A stretch of 6,250 nt of DNA from an uncultured Verrucomicrobiales bacterium (GTDB lineage Bacteria > Verrucomicrobiota > Verrucomicrobiia > Verrucomicrobiales > Akkermansiaceae). The stretch is taken from the NCBI GenBank assembly GCA_937952875.1, contig CALFDI010000117.1, positions 1 to 6,250 of the forward strand, given 5' to 3'. Made by a program: the position numbers and the translations under genes. Shown here piece after piece: positions 1-5,535 of the stretch (its first letter is position 1; each line of letters starts with the position of its first letter). The notes beneath the pieces were generated by a model that worked only from the letters and a program-made list of their open reading frames with translations, was not told the origin of the DNA and made no database searches.

Positions 1-506
1 TCTGGTTGATTACCATCCATAAGAATATTCATTCTCTGACGCTGCTTTTCATAAAAGGTCTTCATAAAAGGCTTCTTCATGCCGTCCATCGTCTCAGTCA
101 TCCAATCGTTTGGAGTCAAAAACATCGGAGACTCAGCCAGTAGTAGTTCAATCCCTCGATGATCACAAAAACGCCTAAGACGACGTTCTAGTAAATAGTC
201 AGTTGGATCGACGCAATAGACTTTATCCACCTCTTGAGGGATAGCCTTTTCGAAGTATTCGTCTGACCTGCACCTCTCATCTGGAAGCTCAGCATAGATC
301 ACATCATGGCCATGACTCTCTAATTCAGCCGCGTAATGCTTCATAGAAGCACGATGCAGCACCAACTTCTTCGCGTGAAGGCGCAGAGGCTGTTCAGAAT
401 CTGTGCCGAACAAAAGCGGGTCTTCTATCAATACGATGGATCTTCCCTGCTGAATCGAAGGATGAGAAGTAAACAAATGATGTGGAAAAACTAAGGAAAT
501 CTCCAT
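1..506 (-). CDS. Cryptochrome/photolyase-related protein (FeS-BCP type), 5' part, truncated by the window edge
   Basis: Light-dependent DNA repair flavoprotein. Known members of this family, such as Agrobacterium PhrB, repair (6-4) photoproducts using FAD, a lumazine antenna and a [4Fe-4S] cluster. The visible 168 residues cover the N-terminal alpha/beta antenna domain. They show SLVFPHHLF at 4-12 (family form LIFPHQLF), IVLIEDPLLF at 24-33, KKLVLHRASMKHYAAEL at 46-62, and FYEKQRQRMNILMDGNQP at 151-168, just before the conserved GGKW/FD region. The FAD site and cluster cysteines lie beyond the window. I chose the ATG at 504-506 because it puts the family core four residues from the N-terminus. 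In-frame ATGs at 525-527 and 618-620 would add 7 or 38 residues, and a stop lies just upstream of the latter. No candidate has a good Shine-Dalgarno site. The family call is firm; the start is uncertain. The gene diverges from the radical SAM operon, which suggests a shared repair context. Confidence 0.88.
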   Translation of the reverse strand, partial: MEISLVFPHHLFTSHPSIQQGRSIVLIEDPLLFGTDSEQPLRLHAKKLVLHRASMKHYAAELESHGHDVIYAELPDERCRSDEYFEKAIPQEVDKVYCVDPTDYLLERRLRRFCDHRGIELLLAESPMFLTPNDWMTETMDGMKKPFMKTFYEKQRQRMNILMDGNQP

Positions 507-782
507 TAACTCAAAGTCAGGCGGCATCACATACTGTCCACTAAAAAGGCGAAGTCTTAACGAAGAGAAGACAGCCCTGTGAGCACATGTATCAACTTCT
601 AAGTCACAGAACGCCTTCATGCTCTAACACCAGAGCGCTCCATAGAAAAGAATCTGTATTGAGGTGATACACTGAAAAAAAGCAAATTGCTAAGTGATTG
701 AAAACGCTTGAATTACTCTTTTGAACAGTGATTTTATTACTTTAGACTTGCTGAATATAAATCATATGAACAGCATGTTCTT
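507..782. promoter_or_regulatory. Divergent intergenic region between the photolyase and radical SAM operon
   Basis: AT-rich spacer expected to hold promoters for both directions. On the plus strand the best -10-like hexamer is TATAAA at 756-761, without a good -35 at 16-18 bases. TTGAAC at 721-726 followed by TAGACT at 743-748 (spacer 16) is a second weak candidate. Transcription from TATAAA would begin near 768, leaving about 15 bases of leader before the ATT at 783. No inverted repeat resembling a LexA-type operator was seen by eye. If the photolyase starts at 620 instead of 506, the spacer shrinks to 162 bases. The assignment as a regulatory region rests on the gene arrangement, not on a strong motif. 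Confidence 0.4.
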
Positions 783-2057
783 ATTAACACTCAGCAAAAA
801 CTCGAAATCCTCGCAGATGCCGCTAAATATGATGCGTCATGCGCTAGCTCTGGCGCTAAGCGTAAAGATTCTACTCAGTCTGGTGGAATAGGGTCTACAG
901 GTGGTGTGGGTATCTGTCACTCTTACACACCTGATGGTCGCTGTATTTCTCTTCTGAAGTTATTGCTTACTAATGTCTGCCTTTACGATTGTCATTACTG
1001 TATTAATCGTAGATCGAGCAATGTGCGTCGTGCTCGCTTCACACCTAAAGAAGTCGTCACGCTCACAATAGACTTTTATAAAAGAAACTACATCGAAGGG
1101 CTCTTCCTCTCATCTGGCATCGTGCGCTCAGCAGATTACACGATGGAGCAGGTCGTAGAAGTCGCCCGCTGTCTAAGGGAGGACCATAACTTCCGAGGAT
1201 ACATCCACCTCAAGACAATCCCCGAAGCCTCAGACGAACTAATCGCTCAAGCTGGAAAATACGCCGACCGTATCAGTATCAATATCGAGCTACCTCAGCA
1301 GAAAAGTTTAGAAGAATTCGCACCAGAAAAGAATCTCCATCGCACTCGAGACGCGATGCATCATATTCATGGGAAAATCCAAGAAAACACAGCTGAAACA
1401 AGTCGTCGAAAGCCGTCCTTCGCCACAGGACAGAGCACACAAATGATCGTAGGCGCTGACACGTCAAATGACTCACATTTTCTCAGTCGAGCAGGTGATC
1501 TCTATGGAAATTATAAACTGAGACGTGTCTACTACTCGGCCTTTTCCCCTATCCCAGACTCTTCCGAGAAGCTCCCCTTAAAAAGCCCGCCTCTCATTCG
1601 TGAACATCGGCTCTATCAAGCTGACTGGCTCATGCGCTTCTACGGTTACGCAGTAGATGAAATCACGACGAGAGAGCAGCCAAACCTAGATCTAGATATC
1701 GACCCAAAACTCTCTTGGGCTCTGAGGAATCGCAGCTTTTTCCCTATCGATGTCAATCGATCACCACTCGAAATGCTCTACCGCATTCCTGGCCTCGGCG
1801 TCAGAAATGCAAAACGCATCACTTCCCTCAGACGTCATACCTCTATCACCCTTTCTGATCTCATAAAACTTCGCGTGAACCTTAAGAAAACACTCCCCTT
1901 CATGATCACATCTGATCACCACCCTGCTAAGCTGGAGTTAGACTCTGATAAGATCCGCGCTCAGCATGCTCCGCCCGCTCAACAGATGGAATTATCGTTT
2001 GAAGATACTATTCAAATAAAAGTTTCTAAACGCGAAGTCGTGTCGGGAGAATTCTAA
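783..2057 (+). CDS. Putative DNA modification/repair radical SAM protein (TIGR03916 family)
   Basis: Radical SAM enzyme predicted to cleave S-adenosylmethionine with a [4Fe-4S] cluster and act on nucleic acid; its substrate is not established. From ATT 783 the product is 424 residues. The N-terminus has LEILADAAKYDASC at 7-20, then a Gly/Ser-rich stretch and GICHSYTPDGRCISLLK. The cluster motif CLYDCHYC has cysteines at 66, 70 and 73. FLSSGIVRS and HLKTIP follow in the core, then STQMIVGA, REHRLYQADWL and LDLDIDPKLSWALR. A helix-hairpin-helix, RIPGLGVRNAKRI at 334-346, suggests DNA binding. The frame opens after a stop at 729-731 and contains no ATG, GTG or TTG before GTG 906. That GTG would delete the conserved first 41 residues. 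ATT at 783 reads as (M)NTQQKLEILADAA, close to the usual family start. A lost base near the A-run at 796-800, joining ATG 766 or 775, is the alternative. The gene is probably cotranscribed with the DUF4130 gene 8 bases downstream. Confidence 0.88.
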   Translation: MNTQQKLEILADAAKYDASCASSGAKRKDSTQSGGIGSTGGVGICHSYTPDGRCISLLKLLLTNVCLYDCHYCINRRSSNVRRARFTPKEVVTLTIDFYKRNYIEGLFLSSGIVRSADYTMEQVVEVARCLREDHNFRGYIHLKTIPEASDELIAQAGKYADRISINIELPQQKSLEEFAPEKNLHRTRDAMHHIHGKIQENTAETSRRKPSFATGQSTQMIVGADTSNDSHFLSRAGDLYGNYKLRRVYYSAFSPIPDSSEKLPLKSPPLIREHRLYQADWLMRFYGYAVDEITTREQPNLDLDIDPKLSWALRNRSFFPIDVNRSPLEMLYRIPGLGVRNAKRITSLRRHTSITLSDLIKLRVNLKKTLPFMITSDHHPAKLELDSDKIRAQHAPPAQQMELSFEDTIQIKVSKREVVSGEF

Positions 2058-2065
2058 CATATTCG

Positions 2066-2917
2066 ATGCACATGCAGACCATCACTTATCCAAAAAACTA
2101 TGCAGAATGGAGAAAGATCGCTCGATCACTTCTCGCTGCAAAACGTCCGCCACAGGACTTGATCTGGCAGCCACTCGATCAGGATTCTCTCTTTGGCGAT
2201 CCAAAGCCTATATACGAAAAACAAGACAAACAACTGCGAGTTCCAAAAGATTTTATCGAACTCGCTAGAACTGTTTCGACTCATCGCTCTGACGAACAGT
2301 GGGCATACCTTTACACAGCTCTCTGGCGAATTACACAAGGCGAACGCCACTTATTAGAACTCTCGTCTGATCGTATCACTCATCAGCTCAAAGCATTTCG
2401 TAAACAGATCAGCCGAGACATTCATAAAATGCATGCCTTTGTTCGCTTTCGTAAAGTAGGAGAGAGCCCTCTCACAGGTCGCGAACAGTTCGTTGCATGG
2501 TTTGAACCTGATCACAGGATCATACGCCTCACTGCTAGTTTCTTTAAAAAACGTTTCCATGGAATGGATTGGTCCATTCTCACCCCAGATGAATGTATGC
2601 ATTGGGATGGTGAACAAATCCTCTTCACTCCAGGAGCTGACAAAAGGCAAGCCCCATCAGAAGACGCACAAGATGATCTATGGAGGTCCTATTATCGTAG
2701 TATTTTTAATCCAACACGTCTGAAGGTAAAAGCCATGCAAGCCGAAATGCCAAAGAAGTATTGGAAAAATCTCCCCGAAGCTGAACTCATACAAGAGCTC
2801 ATTAGCGAAGCAACGCAACGTGAGGAGCACATGCTCACACAAGAAAATACAACGCCAAAGCCCGCGCCGAACAATGCCTACCTCACTCATCTATCGACCT
2901 TACCAGATCACAGATAA
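2066..2917 (+). CDS. DUF4130 domain 'probable DNA metabolism protein' (TIGR03915 family), standalone
   Basis: Partner of the preceding radical SAM protein; the two families are known to co-occur and are presumed to act in DNA repair, but no biochemical activity is assigned here. The 283-residue product has a variable N-terminal region (about 1-115). The DUF4130 hallmarks then follow in order: RDIHKMHAFVRFR at 117-129, FVAWFEPDHRIIRL at 142-155, FFKKRFHGMDWSILTP at 159-174, WDGEQILFTPG at 180-190, DLWRSYYRSIFNPTRLK at 204-220 and EMPKKYWKNLPEA at 227-239. The last 30 or so residues are polar and Pro/Asn/Thr-rich, probably disordered. In many bacteria a UdgX-like uracil-DNA glycosylase domain follows at this position; none is present. 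ATG 2066 is used, and a second ATG at 2072 is equally possible. There is no close Shine-Dalgarno; GGGAGA at 2045-2050 is too far away. The 8-base gap to the upstream stop suggests translational coupling. Confidence 0.87.
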   Translation: MHMQTITYPKNYAEWRKIARSLLAAKRPPQDLIWQPLDQDSLFGDPKPIYEKQDKQLRVPKDFIELARTVSTHRSDEQWAYLYTALWRITQGERHLLELSSDRITHQLKAFRKQISRDIHKMHAFVRFRKVGESPLTGREQFVAWFEPDHRIIRLTASFFKKRFHGMDWSILTPDECMHWDGEQILFTPGADKRQAPSEDAQDDLWRSYYRSIFNPTRLKVKAMQAEMPKKYWKNLPEAELIQELISEATQREEHMLTQENTTPKPAPNNAYLTHLSTLPDHR

Positions 2918-2949
2918 AGCACTCAGAACTACCACAAACCATCACACTT

Positions 2950-3096
2950 ATGATTATTAAAACCATTTATACCGCCCTCTTTAATTTCCTTCACCCTCAG
3001 CCAAATCCACGTATCGAGCGTCACAGCATCGAGCACACACGTCTAAGGAAAACAGCATATCACACACAGCTTCACTTCGATAACATTCTAAAATAG
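2950..3096 (+). CDS. Possible small ORF, 48 residues, unknown
   Basis: An ATG-to-TAG frame begins 32 bases after the DUF4130 stop. It encodes a basic, His-rich peptide that starts MIIKTIYTALFNFLHPQPNP and continues with an IERHSIEHTR repeat-like stretch. I do not recognise a family. There is no Shine-Dalgarno site at the ATG. The last codons coincide with the left arm of the inverted repeat at 3083-3101. The hydrophobic start (IIKTIYTALFNFL) is too short and too interrupted for a confident membrane helix. The position, in line with the operon and on the same strand, is the only support. It may be a chance frame. Confidence 0.2.
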   Translation: MIIKTIYTALFNFLHPQPNPRIERHSIEHTRLRKTAYHTQLHFDNILK

Positions 3097-3101
3097 AATG
3101 T
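3083..3101. promoter_or_regulatory. Perfect 8-bp inverted repeat, possible operator
   Basis: ACATTCTA and TAGAATGT face each other across a three-base AAA spacer, giving a 19-base palindrome. The arms are AT-rich and no T-run follows on either strand, so it is a poor rho-independent terminator. Its size and symmetry fit a binding site for a dimeric regulator. It lies 128 bases upstream of the hydrolase ATG (3229), at a distance where it could control that gene. It does not match the usual LexA, Fur or PerR boxes as I know them. The pairing is seen directly; the role is inferred. Confidence 0.4.
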
Positions 3102-3228
3102 GATGAGCTAGGCTCTACGCAGTTCAATAGTGGGCTTTTCATTCAGTTTCTCCATTGCTGATGGAGGGATTAATCAAAAATGGAATACCCCTCGCATTTC
3201 ATGCCTCTTAGCTTATGTTTATAGAGTT

Positions 3229-4191
3229 ATGAAACGTCGCCAATTCCTTCAAAATTCCGCCTCTTGCTCTGCCTATCTAGCCACGATCGCAGGCCTAAGT
3301 ATTGGTGGATCATCACGCATTTTCGCTAAAGAATCTCAGCGTAAAATCGTAGCTGAAGAAAAATGGGGTCGCCTAGAAAAGATTGCAGAAGGCGTCTACG
3401 CCATGATCTCTACAGGCTTCTCCTCCGGAGATTACACGACAGTCTGTAACAGTGGCATCATAGCTGGGAAAAGCGGGACCCTCGTCATAGAGGGAACCAT
3501 GAGGCCAAAAGGCGCAGCTTGGCTTGCAGCCCAAGCTGAAAAGCTCACTGGGCGCGCACCCACAGATCTTGTTGTTAGTCATTTTCACGGAGATCATGTC
3601 AATGGTCACCCTGGATATGAAATCAAAGGAAAGAAGCCGAAAACATGGATCACATCCCCCACCCGAAAAGCAGCTGAAGCAAACTTTTCAAAAGCTAAAC
3701 CAGTGATTCCAAACTTTCATGACGTTCAACTCATCAGTGCGGAAGAAAAAACAGAAATCGACCTCGGAGGTCGCACAGTCACTCTCGTTCCTCGCACCGG
3801 CCACACATCCAGTGATGTAACTATCGAGATCTCAAATCCAGATATGATTTGGACTGGGGACCTCTACTTCAACCGTATCTTCCCTAATTACGGCGACGCC
3901 ATTCCAAACCTTCTGACCGGTTATGCTGCGGAGCTAACGAAAAAAGCCGAATCAGCACTCGTGGTCCCAGGGCACGGACCTATCGCTGATCAAGCAGCTC
4001 TTAAGGTCTACCAGACCTTTCTCAGTGAAATAGAAACGGCTGCCAAAGACAGCCATAAAGCAGGCACACCTGCGCAAAAAGCCGCTGGAGAATACTCCCT
4101 TCCGAAACATCTCGATGACTGGCTTGTCTGGTCTCCCCAGAATATAACTCGCGCTTTCAACGCGTGGTATCGTGTCTTAGAAAAACAGTAA
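3229..4191 (+). CDS. Tat-exported metallo-beta-lactamase-fold hydrolase
   Basis: Probable periplasmic zinc hydrolase of the MBL superfamily, 320 residues; its substrate is unknown. The N-terminus MKRRQFLQ carries a twin-arginine motif (RRQFLQ), followed by a weakly hydrophobic stretch (about 14-27) and a possible cleavage region near IFAKE at 31-35. The metal-binding set is complete: HFHGDH with His118, His120, Asp122 and His123, then His192 in RTGHTSSD, Asp211 in WTGDLYF and His249 in VPGHGP. This fits the general family rather than a proven beta-lactamase. A longer frame from GTG 3130 exists, but ATG 3229 is preferred because it places the Tat motif at the N-terminus. The Shine-Dalgarno is weak (AGAG at 3223-3226, only two bases from the ATG). 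The gene lies on the same strand as the repair operon but 311 bases away, probably as a separate unit that may be controlled through the upstream inverted repeat. Confidence 0.87.
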   Translation: MKRRQFLQNSASCSAYLATIAGLSIGGSSRIFAKESQRKIVAEEKWGRLEKIAEGVYAMISTGFSSGDYTTVCNSGIIAGKSGTLVIEGTMRPKGAAWLAAQAEKLTGRAPTDLVVSHFHGDHVNGHPGYEIKGKKPKTWITSPTRKAAEANFSKAKPVIPNFHDVQLISAEEKTEIDLGGRTVTLVPRTGHTSSDVTIEISNPDMIWTGDLYFNRIFPNYGDAIPNLLTGYAAELTKKAESALVVPGHGPIADQAALKVYQTFLSEIETAAKDSHKAGTPAQKAAGEYSLPKHLDDWLVWSPQNITRAFNAWYRVLEKQ

Positions 4192-4261
4192 CGACCACAC
4201 CTCTTCCTGCGCTTATAACAAGGAGAGCATTAAGTTTCTACATACTGACACGAAGGTCTTT

Positions 4262-4318
4262 ATGAGAGAAAATTTTATTAGTGTGTTTCCGTCAGAAAGA
4301 CGCAGTATTACAGTATAA
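4262..4318 (+). CDS. Possible 18-codon leader ORF overlapping the next gene's start
   Basis: ATG 4262 is preceded by GAAGG at 4252-4256 with a five-base spacer, one of the better Shine-Dalgarno sites in the window. The peptide reads MRENFISVFPSERRSITV and its TAA shares a base with the next ATG (TAATG, 4316-4320). The next gene has no Shine-Dalgarno of its own, so ribosomes ending here could restart there. The same frame is open upstream to an AAGGAG at 4220-4225 followed by ATT 4229. The peptide has no recognised family and no run of identical codons typical of attenuation. The arrangement may be chance. Confidence 0.3.
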   Translation: MRENFISVFPSERRSITV

Positions 4319-5517
4319 TGAAACACATTCCTTTTTCTTTCGAAGAACTCAGAATGCAGGGAGATCCTGAAGCGGATCAAGTCATTCAGGATCTCTACGC
4401 TAAAGGCGAGTTAGCCTCTGTGAACGAATTACTTGGCCTATTGGTAAAGAATAATGCCTTACCACCAAATGGCTTACCTCAATCCGTAATTGATTATTTA
4501 GAACAATCATCGGCTCTCCCTGCGTGGGCAGATGCAAACAAAATAAATGAATCAGAGCAGCTCTTCGGCGTCTATGGGCTCATGGCTTTCGCGATCTTAG
4601 CTTTGTCCAGCCTGCCCGAGTGCTACGTCACTCCTAGTATAGCTGAAGGGTTATCAACAACGCAAAGACTCACGAAACAAGCGCATCGAAGAATATTAGA
4701 AACAGGACAATTCGTGCTTGCTGTAATGGCTCCAGGCGGCCTCGAAGCAAATGGTGGAGGCATTAGAATCGCGCAGAAAGTCCGCTTAATGCATGCATCT
4801 ATTCGCTTTCTTATTCTCCATACACCTGTAGGGGAAGATATTGTCCATGGGCCTCCTAAATCGATGCAAGACGCCCTCTGCATGATGTCGTGGTCAAAAG
4901 AAGAGCTTGGTTTACCAATCAATCAAGCTGACCTCATTCGAACTCTGTATACCTTTTCCTACGTAACGCTTCGTGGCTGGCGTTCGTTTGGAGTTGAGAT
5001 TAGCGCTTCACAAGAAGACGCTTTTTTACATACTTGGAAAGTGATTGGTCACTTTATGGGTATCAATGCTGAGATACTGCCCGGGCATTATGATGAGAGC
5101 GAAGCACTCTTTTTAGAACTCAAAGAGAAGTGGGAGGGAGACACCGAAGCAGGACGTCTGCTAACAGAAGCAGTGTTAAAATTCGTATCGAATGAATTGC
5201 CCTTCGCCTGTTGGTGGCTGCCAGTTGCGCTTTTACGTGAATTAATCGGAGATCAGACAGCTGACTTACTCGGCGTCAGAAAGTTGAATATCTTTCAACA
5301 AGCGCTGAATGGAATTGTTTTTTGGACTCTACGCTTAATCAACCGTAAACGATCCGCACTTTACAAAAAGCTACCAGGTCTTCGAATGGACCACGAGTGG
5401 ATCAGCCGTCGACTTCTCATGCGAATTTCCGCAATTCAACCTGAATGGAGAGATGAACTATTTGAAATTCCTGATGAACTCGCAAAAAAATGGAATGTGC
5501 AAAATTCTCAAACTTAA
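4318..5517 (+). CDS. Oxygenase MpaB family protein (DUF2236)
   Basis: Member of the DUF2236 family, which includes the latex-clearing protein Lcp and fungal MpaB. Characterised members bind haem b and cleave C=C bonds with O2; the substrate here is unknown. The 399-residue length fits. Family landmarks are LPAWAD at 68-73, GLMAFAILALSSLPECY at 87-103 (typical 'SLPECY'), RRILETGQFVLAVMAPGGL at 124-142 and KVRLMHASIRFLI at 154-166. By analogy with Lcp, His159 is the candidate axial haem ligand, with Arg124/Arg125 and Thr129 near the haem. LGLPINQADLIRTLYTFS at 197-214 and HTWKVIGHFMGI at 238-249 follow. No signal peptide is apparent. The hydrophobic stretches look like helices of the fold rather than membrane spans. 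The start at ATG 4318 gives a normal family N-terminus (GDPEADQVI at 15-23). A TATAAT at 4314-4319 overlaps this ATG and is probably coincidental. The gene converges with the transposase gene, 18 bases from its stop. Confidence 0.85.
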   Translation: MKHIPFSFEELRMQGDPEADQVIQDLYAKGELASVNELLGLLVKNNALPPNGLPQSVIDYLEQSSALPAWADANKINESEQLFGVYGLMAFAILALSSLPECYVTPSIAEGLSTTQRLTKQAHRRILETGQFVLAVMAPGGLEANGGGIRIAQKVRLMHASIRFLILHTPVGEDIVHGPPKSMQDALCMMSWSKEELGLPINQADLIRTLYTFSYVTLRGWRSFGVEISASQEDAFLHTWKVIGHFMGINAEILPGHYDESEALFLELKEKWEGDTEAGRLLTEAVLKFVSNELPFACWWLPVALLRELIGDQTADLLGVRKLNIFQQALNGIVFWTLRLINRKRSALYKKLPGLRMDHEWISRRLLMRISAIQPEWRDELFEIPDELAKKWNVQNSQT

Positions 5518-5535
5518 ACTGTAGTAGCCGTAAAA

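Larger units (their letters stand above)
2918..3228. other. Intergenic stretch between the DNA-repair operon and the metallo-hydrolase gene
   Basis: 311 bases without a recognised gene. It holds a doubtful 48-codon ORF and a perfect 8-bp inverted repeat, each listed separately. Within the small ORF an imperfect tandem repeat of about 15 bases begins with ATCGAGC twice (near 3011 and 3027). The reading frame of the hydrolase extends back through this stretch to GTG 3130, but those extra 33 codons precede a clear Tat signal and are probably untranslated leader. I saw no convincing rho-independent terminator after the DUF4130 gene, so read-through is possible. No strong -35/-10 pair was found either. 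Confidence 0.5.

Noticed and set aside
906..2057. Radical SAM gene starting at GTG 906
   Set aside because: It would remove about 41 residues with clear family similarity, including LADAAKYDASC, encoded in the same open frame just upstream.
2354..2890. Minus-strand ORFs opposite the DUF4130 gene
   Set aside because: They lie wholly within a well-supported gene on the other strand and have no recognisable domain or start signal.
3130..3228. 33-residue N-terminal extension of the metallo-hydrolase from GTG 3130
   Set aside because: It would bury the twin-arginine signal (MKRRQFLQ) inside the protein; ATG 3229 is the natural start.
4201..4227. CTCTTCCT paired with AGGAGAG as a terminator after the hydrolase gene
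   Set aside because: The stem needs a bulge, the loop is about 12 bases, and no T-run follows.
4314..4319. TATAAT as a promoter -10 for the MpaB-family gene
   Set aside because: It overlaps the ATG and has no suitable -35; transcription from it would start inside the coding region and remove the normal family N-terminus.
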